A stretch of DNA of 64,000 nt, from positions 1,116,001-1,180,000 of the forward strand of contig NZ_CP044231.1 of NCBI RefSeq assembly GCF_008727755.1, written 5' to 3'. A model generated the notes under the pieces. It was not told the DNA's origin. It was given only the letters and a program-made list of their open reading frames with translations, and made no database searches. A program made the translations under genes and the position numbers. The first letter of the stretch is position 1, and each line of letters begins with the position of its first letter. Positions 36,877-45,338 of this stretch are shown here, piece by piece. The stretch comes from Microbacterium caowuchunii (lineage in GTDB: Bacteria; Actinomycetota; Actinomycetes; Actinomycetales; Microbacteriaceae).

Positions 36877-37799
36877 CGTCGTCCGGTCAGCGCGGCGATG
36901 ATCGTGTCGGTGTCGTACCGGATGAGGTCGAGGTAGGTGGGGACGGGACCGTCCGCCTCGGAGAGCGAGTCGACGTAGAGCACGCCGCCGAAGTCGGCAT
37001 CCGTCGCATCCACCACCTGCTGAATGGGCTTGTCGGACACGGTGGACTCGCAGAACACGGCGGGTACGCGGTTCTCGTCCACGTATTCGATCACCGCGGC
37101 GATCTGCTGCGGCGTCGCCTGCTGCTCGGCGTTGACCGGCCAGATGTACACCTCGGTGAGGCCGGCATCGCGGGCGAGGTAGGAGAACGCACCTTCGCAG
37201 GTGACGAGCGCGCGTTCGTTGTCCGGGAGCGTCTCCAGCTCCGCGACCAGTTCGTCCTGGATCGCCTGCAGCTCCTGCTGGTAGGCGGTGCCGTTGGCGG
37301 CGAAGTCGTCCGCGTGCTCCGGGTCGAGCTCGCTGAAGGCATCCACCATGTTGTCCACGTAGATCTGCACGTTCGCCGGGCTCATCCAGGCGTGCGGGTT
37401 GGGCTTTCCGGTGTAGGCGTCAGCGGCGATGTCGATCGGCTCGACACCATCGGAGACGACCACGTGCGGGACATCCACCGTCTCCACGAACTGGGAGAAC
37501 CACAGCTCGAGGTCCAGGCCGTTGTCGAGCATGAGGTCGGCGCCCGCGGCCCTGCGGATGTCTCCCGGCGTCGGCTCGTAGCCGTGGATCTCCGCGCCCG
37601 CCTTGGTGATGGATTCGACCACGAGGTGGTCGCCGGCGACGTTCTGGGCGATGTCCGCAAGCACCGTGAACGTCGTCAGCACGACCGGACGCTCGTCATC
37701 CGAGGCGGAGGAGACGGAGGACGCGCATCCGGTCAGGAGCAGGGAGCTCAGTCCCAGTCCCACCGCCGCAGGCCACGGGAAGGTGGAGGACTTCGGCAT
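36873..37799 (-). CDS. Metal ABC transporter substrate-binding lipoprotein, manganese type
   Basis: A 308-residue cluster A-I binding protein with lipobox LLTGC (Cys25). The metal ligands can be assigned as His72 (AEIHGYEPTPGD), His136 (KPNPHAWMS), Glu202 (TCEGAFSY) and Asp277 (YVDSLSE). A His-His-Glu-Asp set with no His-rich loop is the manganese/iron pattern (PsaA, MntC), not the zinc pattern (ZnuA). The promoter region carries metal-operator-like dyads. The catalase downstream adds support for manganese. Confidence 0.92.
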   Translation of the reverse strand: MPKSSTFPWPAAVGLGLSSLLLTGCASSVSSASDDERPVVLTTFTVLADIAQNVAGDHLVVESITKAGAEIHGYEPTPGDIRRAAGADLMLDNGLDLELWFSQFVETVDVPHVVVSDGVEPIDIAADAYTGKPNPHAWMSPANVQIYVDNMVDAFSELDPEHADDFAANGTAYQQELQAIQDELVAELETLPDNERALVTCEGAFSYLARDAGLTEVYIWPVNAEQQATPQQIAAVIEYVDENRVPAVFCESTVSDKPIQQVVDATDADFGGVLYVDSLSEADGPVPTYLDLIRYDTDTIIAALTGRR

Positions 37800-37830
37800 A
37801 CCGAAAACCTATAGTTTCGGTTTGCCGAAA
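37800..37830. promoter_or_regulatory. Metal-repressor operator upstream of the importer
   Basis: Three TTTCGG/CCGAAA half-sites occur in a row. CCGAAA (37801-37806) and TTTCGG (37815-37820) face each other, and TTTCGG with CCGAAA (37825-37830) form a perfect dyad around TTTG. The second dyad lies between the -35 and -10 boxes, a repression position. A DtxR/MntR-type regulator is the likely ligand, from general knowledge of such promoters. Confidence 0.75.
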
Positions 37831-37834
37831 ACAA
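37806..37834 (-). promoter_or_regulatory. Leaderless promoter of the manganese importer operon
   Basis: On the minus strand TTGTTT (37834-37829), a 17-base spacer and TAGGTT (37811-37806) are followed after six bases by the ATG. Transcription should start at or beside the start codon. Confidence 0.65.
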
Positions 37835-37941
37835 GCGCCGGCGGGGTGATCTTCCGCCTCGCGGAAGTCCCTCGCGCGGCGCAGGAGACGGCGGCGGCAG
37901 GGCTCGCGAGCCCAGGGGGAAGGGCCCGCGTGCCGGGAGCG

Positions 37942-38445
37942 CTACACCGCGGTGGCGAGGGCCGTGAGCTCGGCGCCCACGAGGCGTTGCGTCGTCCATT
38001 CGCTCATCGGCACCGCGCCGATGCTGCGGTAGAACGCGATGGACGGTGCGTTCCAGTCCAGGACCGTCCACTCCAGGCGGCTGTACCCGCGTTCGACGCA
38101 CACTTCGGCGAGCGAGGCGATCAGCGCCTTGCCGTAACCCCGTCCGCGCTGGTCCTCGTCGACGAACAGGTCTTCCAGCCAGATGCCGTGCCGACCCGTC
38201 CAGGTCGAGTAGGTGAGGAACCAGATCGCGATGCCCACGATCACGCCGTCGCGTTCGACGACGTGCGCGAAGGCGCGCGGCTCCGCGCCGAAGAGGGTCT
38301 CGGCGATCGCCTCCGCGGTGTTCTCGACCGCATCCGGTTCCCGCTCGTACACGGCGAGGGCCGTGATGCAGGCGAGGATGCCGTTCTGGTCTCCGGGGCG
38401 GGCGACGCGGAGAACTGCGTCGTCGGTCAGGGTGCGTGCGATCAC
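37942..38445 (-). CDS. GNAT family N-acetyltransferase (diamine/SSAT-like)
   Basis: A 167-residue GNAT enzyme. WLEDLFVDEDQRGRGYGKALIASLAEV is the acetyl-CoA binding core, preceded by IVGIAIWFLTYSTWTGRHGI and followed by LEWTVLDWNAPSIAFYRSIGA. The STWTGRHGIWLEDLFV pattern is that of spermidine/diamine acetyltransferases. GTG at 38445 is the likely start, with a -10 box six bases upstream. Confidence 0.88.
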   Translation of the reverse strand: MIARTLTDDAVLRVARPGDQNGILACITALAVYEREPDAVENTAEAIAETLFGAEPRAFAHVVERDGVIVGIAIWFLTYSTWTGRHGIWLEDLFVDEDQRGRGYGKALIASLAEVCVERGYSRLEWTVLDWNAPSIAFYRSIGAVPMSEWTTQRLVGAELTALATAV

Positions 38446-38451
38446 GCTGTC

Positions 38452-38457
38452 ACCCTA
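38452..38457 (-). promoter_or_regulatory. Leaderless -10 box for the diamine acetyltransferase-like gene
   Basis: On the minus strand TAGGGT ends six bases before the GTG at 38445; no ribosome binding site. Confidence 0.55.
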
Positions 38458-38537
38458 TCGCCGTCCCCCGAGCCGCTCGGCCGCGGGAAGTAGGCCGGAA
38501 AGCGCGCGGGGCGGAGCCGGGCGGGCGCGTCCGGGCA

Positions 38538-38543
38538 TAGCAT
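38538..38543 (+). promoter_or_regulatory. Leaderless -10 box for the small Cys-rich peptide gene
   Basis: TAGCAT ends six bases before the ATG at 38550; no ribosome binding site. Confidence 0.55.
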
Positions 38544-38549
38544 GGCGGC

Positions 38550-38669
38550 ATGACTACCTCGCAGCCCATCCAGCTCCAGCCCGCCCCCGCCGAAGGGGAG
38601 AGCGTCCTTCCCGTCATCGCCGAGAGCACGGGCGGATGCTGCGGCGGCACCGCCTGCGGCGGCAACTGA
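38550..38669 (+). CDS. 39-residue peptide with C-terminal Cys/Gly motif
   Basis: The peptide has a polar, Gln/Pro-rich N-terminus, a middle SVLPVIAEST and the C-terminus GGCCGGTACGGN with Cys30, Cys31 and Cys36. The gene has a leaderless -10 box at exactly the spacing used elsewhere in this window and a strong terminator 15 bases after its stop, which argues that it is real. The CC-x4-C cluster could bind metal, carry a modification or sense cysteine supply by stalling. No modification enzyme or cysteine-biosynthesis gene is adjacent. I do not recognise a family. Confidence 0.65.
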   Translation: MTTSQPIQLQPAPAEGESVLPVIAESTGGCCGGTACGGN

Positions 38670-38684
38670 CCCCGTAGCGAGAGT

Positions 38685-38724
38685 CCTCGCGCGTCCTCGG
38701 ACCGGTGGTCCACGACGCGCGAGG
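38685..38724. terminator. Terminator after the Cys-rich peptide gene
   Basis: An 11-bp perfect stem, CCTCGCGCGTC (38685-38695) with GACGCGCGAGG (38714-38724). It separates the peptide gene from the convergent DJ-1 family gene. Confidence 0.75.
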
Positions 38725-38750
38725 TCCGCGCCGCGCGGCACTGTCGTCGA

Positions 38751-39299
38751 TCAGGCGGTCTGGCCCGCGTGGCGTCCTTCTGCGACCTCTTCGATGACCT
38801 TCGCGTTGAAGGCGGGGAGGTCGTCCGGCGTGCGGCTGGACACGAGTCCCTCGTCCACGACGACCTCTTCGTCCACCCAGGTGGCGCCGGCGTTGACGAG
38901 ATCCGTCTTGAGGCTCGGGTAGCTGGTCAGGGTGCGGCCCTCGACCACCCCTGCCTCGATGAGGGTCCATGCGGCGTGGCAGATCGCGCCGACCGGTTTG
39001 TGCTGCGCGAAGAACTCCTTGGCGAAGGCGACGGCCGCTTCGTCCATCCGCAGGTGGTCGGCGTTGACCACGCCGCCCGGGAGCACCAGGGCGTCGTAGT
39101 CGTCCGCGACCGCTTCGGCGGTCACGACGTCGACATCGTGCAGATGGCCGTCCTTGCCCTCGATCCGCCCGCTCGACGGAGCGACCATGACGGGTGTGGC
39201 ACCCGCCAGGCGCACCGCGTCCCACGGGGACCGGAGCTCGCTGTCTTCGTAGCCGTGGGTTGCCAGGAAAGCGATCTTCTTGTCGGTGAGGTCGGTCAT
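38751..39299 (-). CDS. DJ-1/PfpI family protein (YhbO-type)
   Basis: A 182-residue protein of the type 1 glutamine amidotransferase-like fold. The conserved Cys lies in the elbow GAICHAAW, with a preceding DYDALVLPGGVVNADHLRMDE segment, and the acid equivalent near the N-terminus in HGYEDSEL. YhbO-type members act on glyoxal-damaged molecules or as stress chaperones. ATG at 39299 is used; three more upstream codons are open. Confidence 0.9.
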   Translation of the reverse strand: MTDLTDKKIAFLATHGYEDSELRSPWDAVRLAGATPVMVAPSSGRIEGKDGHLHDVDVVTAEAVADDYDALVLPGGVVNADHLRMDEAAVAFAKEFFAQHKPVGAICHAAWTLIEAGVVEGRTLTSYPSLKTDLVNAGATWVDEEVVVDEGLVSSRTPDDLPAFNAKVIEEVAEGRHAGQTA

Positions 39300-39306
39300 G
39301 ACCGCC

Positions 39307-39312
39307 ACGTTA
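39307..39312 (-). promoter_or_regulatory. Leaderless -10 box for the DJ-1 family gene
   Basis: On the minus strand TAACGT ends seven bases before the ATG at 39299; no ribosome binding site. Confidence 0.45.
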
Positions 39313-39363
39313 TGCGACGGTCACGACCGCGGCTGCGGGATTGACAGTCCCGGTGCCCCTCGG

Positions 39364-40869
39364 TCAGTGCGCCATGGGCAGTTCGTCGGGACCGTCGGCC
39401 GGCTTCTTGATGAGGATCGCGCCGAGGATCGTCGGGATGGCGACGATGCCGGCGAACAGGAACGCGTTGCGTGCCCCGGCCGCCCAGGCGGCCTGCTCCG
39501 TGGCGGCGCCCGCGACGAACCCGGCGTTCATGATCGTGATCATGACCGCGATCCCGGCCGCGCCGGCCACCTGCTGGACCGTGCTCACGATCGCGCTGCC
39601 GTGCGAGTAGAAGCGCGGCTCCAGGGAGCCCAGTGACGCCGTGAACAGCGGGGTGAAGGACATCGCGAGGCCCAGCGACAGCACGGTCTGCAGGGCCAGG
39701 AGCTCCCAGACCGGGGTGTCGGCGGTCAGCGTGGTGAGCAGCCACAGCACCACCACGACGATGATCGACCCGGGGAGCAGGGTGATCCGCGGTCCGCGCC
39801 AGTCGTAGATGCGACCGATCACGGGACCGGCCAGACCCATGAGCACGGATCCGGGCAGCACGATGAGGCCGGTCTCCAGCGGGCTGAGACCCATCGCGTT
39901 CTGTGCGAACAGCGGGAGCACCGTCAGCGTGCCGAAGAACGCGAGGGACATGACGGCGAAGTGGGCGACCGAGATCGAGAAGTTCGCGGAACGGAACACG
40001 CGCAGATCCAGCAGCGCGTCGTCCCGCTTCTGCAGGGAGAGCTGACGCCAGACGAACAGGGCGAGCGAGACGATGCCGACGGAGAGCGAGATCCACAGCG
40101 TCATGGTGGCGAGCGTGGACGCGGCGGCCTCGGCGGCCGCGCCTCCGCCGTGCGAGGAGCCGCCGCCGATCTGGCTGAGACCGTACACGACGCCACCGAA
40201 ACCGAAGGCGGACAGCACGATCGACAGGGCGTCCACCCGCGCCTTCCGCAGCGTGCCGACGTTGTGGATCCAGCGCGCACCGACCGCGAGTGCGACCACG
40301 GCGATGGGAAGCACGACGCCGAAGATCCAGCGCCAGCTGAACGTGTCCAGGATGAAACCGGAGAGCGTCGGGCCGATCGCGGGGGCGAGCGCCATCACGA
40401 TGCTGATCCGGCCCATCATCCGTCCGCGTGAACGCGGCGCCACCAGGGTCATCACGGTCGTCATGAGCAGCGGCATCATGATCGCCGTGCCGGAGGCCTG
40501 GACGACTCGGGCGACCAGCAGCACCTCGAAGCCGGGCGCCAGGAACGCGATGAGCGTTCCCCCGGTGAACAGCGACATCGCCAGGACGAACACCGCACGC
40601 GTGGTGAGGCGCTGCAGGAGGAACCCGGTGATGGGGATGATGACGGCCATCGTCAGCATGAACGCGGTCGTCAGCCACTGGGCGAGGACCGCGTCGATGC
40701 TCAGATCCGTGATGAGGTGCGGGATCGCGACGCCCATCGTGGTCTCGTTGAGGATCGCGACGAACGCGGCGGCGAGCAGCAACCAGATGACCCGGTCGTC
40801 GTTGCGGGGGACCGGATTCGAGGATGTGTGGACCGGGACGGAACCGGTCATGACGGCATCGGCGGGCAC
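39364..40869 (-). CDS. MFS multidrug exporter, DHA2 (14-helix) family
   Basis: A 501-residue major facilitator with 14 predicted helices. Motif C of drug antiporters is visible as APAIGPTLSGFILD, motif A-like as RRGRMMGR, and the first helix contains AILNETTMGVAIPHL. It is a proton-coupled exporter of unknown substrate. GTG at 40869 is the start, with AAGGAGA upstream. No TetR or MarR regulator adjoins it. Confidence 0.9.
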   Translation of the reverse strand: MPADAVMTGSVPVHTSSNPVPRNDDRVIWLLLAAAFVAILNETTMGVAIPHLITDLSIDAVLAQWLTTAFMLTMAVIIPITGFLLQRLTTRAVFVLAMSLFTGGTLIAFLAPGFEVLLVARVVQASGTAIMMPLLMTTVMTLVAPRSRGRMMGRISIVMALAPAIGPTLSGFILDTFSWRWIFGVVLPIAVVALAVGARWIHNVGTLRKARVDALSIVLSAFGFGGVVYGLSQIGGGSSHGGGAAAEAAASTLATMTLWISLSVGIVSLALFVWRQLSLQKRDDALLDLRVFRSANFSISVAHFAVMSLAFFGTLTVLPLFAQNAMGLSPLETGLIVLPGSVLMGLAGPVIGRIYDWRGPRITLLPGSIIVVVVLWLLTTLTADTPVWELLALQTVLSLGLAMSFTPLFTASLGSLEPRFYSHGSAIVSTVQQVAGAAGIAVMITIMNAGFVAGAATEQAAWAAGARNAFLFAGIVAIPTILGAILIKKPADGPDELPMAH

Positions 40870-40995
40870 GTCGTCTCCTTGTCAGGGGTGGGGGACGGGG
40901 ATGGCTGCCGAGACCGGCGAACGAGGAACGCAACGGACGGTGTGGCCGCAGTATTCCCGATCCGGCGGAACGATCCGGCCAGGCGAGGGAAAACG

Positions 40996-41040
40996 CACGA
41001 CGCCGCATCCGGAACGGACACGGCGTCGTGAAGGTCAGGG
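40996..41040. terminator. Hairpin downstream of the 64-residue protein gene
   Basis: Arms CACGACGCCG (40996-41005) and CGGCGTCGTG (41031-41040) pair perfectly around a 25-base loop, between the minus-strand small gene and the start of the exporter. Confidence 0.6.
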
Positions 41041-41065
41041 CAGAAGGGGCGGGAGCGCCCCGGTG

Positions 41066-41260
41066 TCACTTCTCGTGGCGGTGGTGCTTCTCCGGCGCTC
41101 CGGGCCACTCCTCGGAACCGATCGGGTCGGTCGGCTCAGGTTCGCTGATCTGCTGGAAGACGATCTCGTCGGGCGTGATCAGTGAGTCGATGTCCTGCTT
41201 CTTCAGATCCTCGAGGGCCTCATTGCGCAGGGGGTCGTTGTTTTCCGGCGTCGACGTCAT
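41066..41260 (-). CDS. 64-residue acidic hypothetical protein
   Basis: A small hydrophilic protein with helices (NEALEDLKKQDIDSLITPDEI) and a C-terminus that switches from acidic (EPEPTDPIGSEE) to His-rich (HHRHEK). The gene has a leaderless -10 box (TATTGT) at the standard spacing and a hairpin after its stop, so it is probably real. Divergent from an ABC exporter with only 51 bp between starts. Function unknown. Confidence 0.72.
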   Translation of the reverse strand: MTSTPENNDPLRNEALEDLKKQDIDSLITPDEIVFQQISEPEPTDPIGSEEWPGAPEKHHRHEK

Positions 41261-41266
41261 GCCCCC

Positions 41267-41272
41267 ACAATA
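41267..41272 (-). promoter_or_regulatory. Leaderless -10 box for the 64-residue protein gene
   Basis: On the minus strand TATTGT ends six bases before the ATG at 41260; no ribosome binding site. Confidence 0.6.
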
Positions 41273-41299
41273 GCGAGGTCCACCCCTCTCGGGCGGATC

Positions 41300-41305
41300 T
41301 AGGCT
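41300..41305 (+). promoter_or_regulatory. Leaderless -10 box for the ABC exporter gene
   Basis: TAGGCT ends six bases before the GTG at 41312; no ribosome binding site. Confidence 0.6.
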
Positions 41306-41311
41306 GATCGG

Positions 41312-43207
41312 GTGAGCATGCCGGCCGGAGGTCACCGTCCCCCCGCGTTCCGACGCGGGGACGCGTCGGCGCAGCGGGCCGAGAACGCACGCGCCCCTCG
41401 CATCGACGACCTCGGGCGGCGCGTCGCGGCGCTCTTCCGGCCGTACCGCACCCGGCTGGCGCTCACGGCGGGGCTCGTCGTCCTCGGCGCCGCGATCGCC
41501 GTCATCCCGCCCCTCATCGTGCAGCGCGTCTTCGACGACGCCCTGTTCCCCGTCGGCGGGGGATCGGCGGACGTCCCCCTGCTCGCCCGGCTGGTCGGCA
41601 TCATGATCGCCCTGTTCTTCTTCTCCGCGGGACTGCAGGTGCTCCAGACGTGGTTGACCTCGACGGTCGGCAACAACGTCACGGGCGATCTCCGGGTGCG
41701 CCTGTTCGAGCACCTCCAGGCCATGGAGCTCGGGTTCTTCACCCGCACGAAGACCGGAGCGATCCAGTCCCGGCTGCAGAACGACGTGGGCGCGGTCTCG
41801 GACGTGCTGACCAATACCGTGACGAGCATCCTGGGCAACACGGTGACGGTGATGGCCTCGCTCGTCGCCATGATCCTGATCGACTGGCGCCTGACCCTCA
41901 TCGCCGTGTTCATGATGCCGATCCTCGCTCTCATCCAGCGGCGGGTGGGACAGGTGCGCGCGCGGATCGCGGGCCAGACCCAGGAATCCCTCTCCGAGCT
42001 GTCCGCCATCACCCAGGAGAGCCTCAGCGTCTCGGGGATCCTGCTGTCGAAGTCCTTCAACCGTCAGGGGGACGAGTCGCGGCGGTACCGGGCCGAGAAC
42101 GTGACGCAGGTGCGCCTGCAGGTGCGTCAGGCGATGAGCGGTCAGGGGTTCTTCGCGGTCGTCGGGGTCATCGTCGCCAGCGTCCCCGCGGTCATCTACC
42201 TCGTCTCCGGGCTCTTCCTCGCCGGCGGCGTCGACGACACGATCACCGCGGGCACGATCGTCGCCTTCACGACCGTCCAGGCCCGTCTGCTCCAGCCCCT
42301 CATGGGACTCATGCGGGTGGCCCTGGACCTGCAGACATCGGCCGCGGTGTTCTCCCGCATCTTCGAGTACCTCGACCTGCGCCCGGCGATCACCGACCGC
42401 GAAGGGGCGATGGACGTCGCCGATGCCCCCGGTCCGCTCGGCCGCGTGGAGCTGCGCGACGTGTCGTTCCGCTACCCGGGGGCGCCGGCGGACTCGCGCC
42501 CGACGCTGGACGGGGTGTCGTTCACCGCCCAGCCGGGGGAGCACATCGCCCTGGTGGGCCCGAGCGGCGCGGGCAAGACGACCGTGCTGTACCTCGTCCC
42601 GCGCATGTACGAAGCGGATGCGGGCGCCGTACTGTTCGCCGGTGCGGATGTCCGTGACCTGACCGTGGCCTCGATCGTGGACCGTGTCGGCATCGTCTCC
42701 CAGGAGACCTACCTGTTCCACGCCTCGGTGCGCGAGAACCTGCGTTACGCCAAGCCGGACGCGGATGAGGAGGAGATCGTCGCAGCCTGCCGCGCCGCCA
42801 ACATCCACCACGTCATCGAGCAGTTCGAGCACGGCTACGACACGATCGTGGGCGAGCGCGGCTATCGGCTCTCCGGCGGCGAGAAGCAGCGGATCGCGAT
42901 CGCTCGCGTGCTGCTGAAGGACCCTCCGGTGCTGCTGCTGGATGAGGCGACCTCGGCGCTGGACACCGTCTCGGAGCGGCTGGTGCAGGCGGCGCTCGAC
43001 ACGGCCGCGCGCGGCCGCACGACCATCACCGTCGCGCACCGTCTGTCGACCGTCATCGGCGCGGACGCCATCCACGTCCTGGAGGGCGGCCGCATCGTCG
43101 AGAGCGGCACCCACCGCGAGCTCCTCGCCGCGGGCGGGCTCTACGCGGACCTGGCCGCCGAGCAGCTCGCGTCGGCACGCGTCGCCGCCGATGAGGCGGA
43201 GCTCTGA
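41312..43207 (+). CDS. ABC exporter half-transporter (fused permease and ATPase)
   Basis: A 631-residue protein with a six-helix type I exporter domain (about residues 45-340) and an ATPase domain (about 380-620). Walker A is GPSGAGKTTV, the signature LSGGEKQRIAIA, Walker B VLLLDEATSALD and the switch His VAHRLS. It would work as a homodimer exporting lipids, peptides or drugs. The N-terminal 40 residues are an Arg/Ala-rich cytoplasmic stretch. Confidence 0.93.
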   Translation: MSMPAGGHRPPAFRRGDASAQRAENARAPRIDDLGRRVAALFRPYRTRLALTAGLVVLGAAIAVIPPLIVQRVFDDALFPVGGGSADVPLLARLVGIMIALFFFSAGLQVLQTWLTSTVGNNVTGDLRVRLFEHLQAMELGFFTRTKTGAIQSRLQNDVGAVSDVLTNTVTSILGNTVTVMASLVAMILIDWRLTLIAVFMMPILALIQRRVGQVRARIAGQTQESLSELSAITQESLSVSGILLSKSFNRQGDESRRYRAENVTQVRLQVRQAMSGQGFFAVVGVIVASVPAVIYLVSGLFLAGGVDDTITAGTIVAFTTVQARLLQPLMGLMRVALDLQTSAAVFSRIFEYLDLRPAITDREGAMDVADAPGPLGRVELRDVSFRYPGAPADSRPTLDGVSFTAQPGEHIALVGPSGAGKTTVLYLVPRMYEADAGAVLFAGADVRDLTVASIVDRVGIVSQETYLFHASVRENLRYAKPDADEEEIVAACRAANIHHVIEQFEHGYDTIVGERGYRLSGGEKQRIAIARVLLKDPPVLLLDEATSALDTVSERLVQAALDTAARGRTTITVAHRLSTVIGADAIHVLEGGRIVESGTHRELLAAGGLYADLAAEQLASARVAADEAEL

Positions 43208-43229
43208 CCCGGCGGACCGGAACGCGGTC

Positions 43230-44195
43230 TCACCACAGGCGCGCGGCCGCCAGGAGCGGCAGGGCGTCCGCAGGCACGTCCGCGCGTACGGCCTGAGGGT
43301 GCTCCCACAGGGTGCGGGCGAACACCCCGACCGCGCGGCGGTACGCGTCGTCCGGATGGGACGCGGCGATCCGGGCGAGCCGGGGCACGTCCATCCGCAG
43401 CATCTGGCCGATCCGTGCGCGCGCGGCGCGGGGGTGATCGGTGCCGTCGAGCACGCGCAGGCCTTCGTCCATGGCGTCCAGGCAGTCGCGGAGCACGTCC
43501 AAGCGCTCCTCGTGCTGTGTGATCGAGGAGCCGTCGGCTCGTTCGCGCCACTGCACGATGACATCCGGGATGACGTCGAAGCGGCGGGCGCGGGCGTACA
43601 TCAGCTGCGCGACGATCTGGTCCTCGTACAGACGGCCCTCGGGGAACCGGAGGCCCGCGTGCTCCCAGAACGCGGTGCGGCTCACCTTCGACCAGGCCAC
43701 GACGTTGGCGGTGGCGTCCGGGTGCTCGTCGATCGTGAGGCCGCGGCGTTCGGGCGCGGTCGCGGCCGACACCCACGGCTGCACGGCACCGGCCACGTAT
43801 CCGCCGGTCCCGTCCGGGCGCAGCCGGGTGTACGCGCCCGCGACGAAATCGCTGCCGGATTCGTCCAGCACCTGCACCATGCGTGCGAGCGCCGTCGGGA
43901 GCAGGACGTCGTCGGCATCCAGGAAGGCGACGAAAGGCGTCGTCACCGACGCGAGACCTGCGTTGCGGGCGGCGCCGAGACCCCTGCGCCGGTCCTGCCG
44001 GATCACCCGGAAACGCGGGTCGGCGGCGGCCGCCGCCTCGAACAGCGTGCCGGTCTCGTCCGTGGAGGCGTCGTCGACGAGCATCGCCTCCCACCCGGTG
44101 AGGGTCTGCGCGCGGAGGGAGTCGAGAGCCTCGCCCGCCCAGGCGGCGACATCGAAGCCGGGGACGATGACGGTGACGAGGGCGGGGGAGCTCAT
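43230..44195 (-). CDS. Family 2 glycosyltransferase
   Basis: A 321-residue GT-A fold transferase. Visible are VTVIVPGFDVAAWAGEALDSL, the GWEAMLVDDASTDETG nucleotide-sugar region, GLGAARNAGL and the DxD-type metal site AFLDADDVL, with a C-terminal basic region. Donor and acceptor are unknown. The ATG at 44195 overlaps the stop of the cysteine desulfurase gene (ATGA), so it is the last gene of the nad operon although its biochemistry has no evident link to NAD. Confidence 0.88.
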   Translation of the reverse strand: MSSPALVTVIVPGFDVAAWAGEALDSLRAQTLTGWEAMLVDDASTDETGTLFEAAAAADPRFRVIRQDRRRGLGAARNAGLASVTTPFVAFLDADDVLLPTALARMVQVLDESGSDFVAGAYTRLRPDGTGGYVAGAVQPWVSAATAPERRGLTIDEHPDATANVVAWSKVSRTAFWEHAGLRFPEGRLYEDQIVAQLMYARARRFDVIPDVIVQWRERADGSSITQHEERLDVLRDCLDAMDEGLRVLDGTDHPRAARARIGQMLRMDVPRLARIAASHPDDAYRRAVGVFARTLWEHPQAVRADVPADALPLLAAARLW

Positions 44196-45337
44196 GCGCC
44201 TGATTGTAGGACGGTCACGGCGGCGGCGACCGCGTCCGCGACGTCGTCCAGGGCGGCGTCCAGATCGTGCGGGAACGTGAAGCGCACGGCCGTCTGCGCG
44301 AGGGCGGCATCGATCCCCACCGCGGTGAGCACGTGCGAGGGCTCGTCGCTGCCGGCGGCGCACGCCGAGCCGCTGGAGGAGACGACGCCGCGCCGTTCCA
44401 GTTCCAGCAGGACCGCCTCCCCGGAGGTGCCCGCGAAGGTGAAGCTCGCCGTGCCGGGCAGGCGCATGGTGGGGTGCCCGGTCAGGCGGGCGGAGGGGAC
44501 CCGGGCGAGGACCCGCTCGACGAACGCGTCGCGGAGGACGGCCACGCGGCGGGCGGACTCGACCCGCTCGGCCTCGGCGAGCTCCAGGGCGACAGCGAGT
44601 CCCACGGCGCCCGCGACGTTCTCGGTGCCGCTGCGGCGGCCGCGTTCCTGCCCTCCGCCGTGCAGGAGCGGCTCCAGGGGGATGCGTCCGCGCACGGCCA
44701 CCGCCCCGACGCCCTTGGGAGCGCCGAGCTTGTGCCCGGCGATGGTGAGCGCGTCGGCCCCGAGATCCGTCAGCGGCAGCCAGCCCGCCGCCTGCACGGC
44801 ATCGACGTGCAGCGGCACGCGACGGGCCCTGGCGTGCGCCGCGATGGCGCGGACGTCCTGTACCGTCCCGATCTCGTTGTTGGCGTACCCGACGCTGATC
44901 AGAGCGGTGTCCTCGCGGAGCGCCGCGGACACGGCCTCCGGATCCACCGTGCCGGTCCCGTCGACGGGGACGACGCTCGCCTCGAAGCCGTGCACCCGCT
45001 CCAGGGCGGCGACCGATCCGAGGATGGACTCGTGCTCGATCGGCGTCGTGATCACGTGCCGTGCGCCCCGGCCGAGCAGCGCGGCCACGGCGATGCCCTT
45101 CACCGCCAGGTTGTTGCCCTCCGTGCCGCCGGAGGTGAAGACGACGTCGCCGGTGCGGAAACCGAGGACCGCGGCCACGCGGGCCCGGGCGTCGGCGAGG
45201 GCGTGCGCCGCCTGCTCGCCGATCTCGTGGTGGCTGGAGGGATTGCCGTAGACCTGGGTCCAGTACGGCAGCATCGCCTCCAGCACCTCGGGCCGCACGG
45301 CGGTCGTCGCGGCGTTGTCGAAATAGCGCAGGGCCAT
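44192..45337 (-). CDS. Cysteine desulfurase (NifS/IscS-like) of the nad operon
   Basis: A 381-residue PLP enzyme that takes sulfur from cysteine. The PLP lysine is in TIAGHKLGAPKG, the active-site cysteine in SSGSACAAGSDEP and the His in IEHESIL. It sits one base after nadC, in the operon that also makes the Fe-S enzyme NadA, so its likely task is sulfur supply for the NadA cluster. Start ATG at 45337. Confidence 0.92.
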   Translation of the reverse strand: MALRYFDNAATTAVRPEVLEAMLPYWTQVYGNPSSHHEIGEQAAHALADARARVAAVLGFRTGDVVFTSGGTEGNNLAVKGIAVAALLGRGARHVITTPIEHESILGSVAALERVHGFEASVVPVDGTGTVDPEAVSAALREDTALISVGYANNEIGTVQDVRAIAAHARARRVPLHVDAVQAAGWLPLTDLGADALTIAGHKLGAPKGVGAVAVRGRIPLEPLLHGGGQERGRRSGTENVAGAVGLAVALELAEAERVESARRVAVLRDAFVERVLARVPSARLTGHPTMRLPGTASFTFAGTSGEAVLLELERRGVVSSSGSACAAGSDEPSHVLTAVGIDAALAQTAVRFTFPHDLDAALDDVADAVAAAVTVLQSGA

Positions 45338-45338
45338 G

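Noticed and set aside
38550..38669. The Cys-rich peptide as a cysteine-attenuation leader (uORF)
   Set aside because: Such leaders directly precede their target gene on the same strand. Here a terminator and a convergent gene follow.
41261..43564. N-terminal extension of the 64-residue gene to 832 codons
   Set aside because: The extension is antisense to the ABC exporter. The leaderless -10 box supports the short start at 41260.
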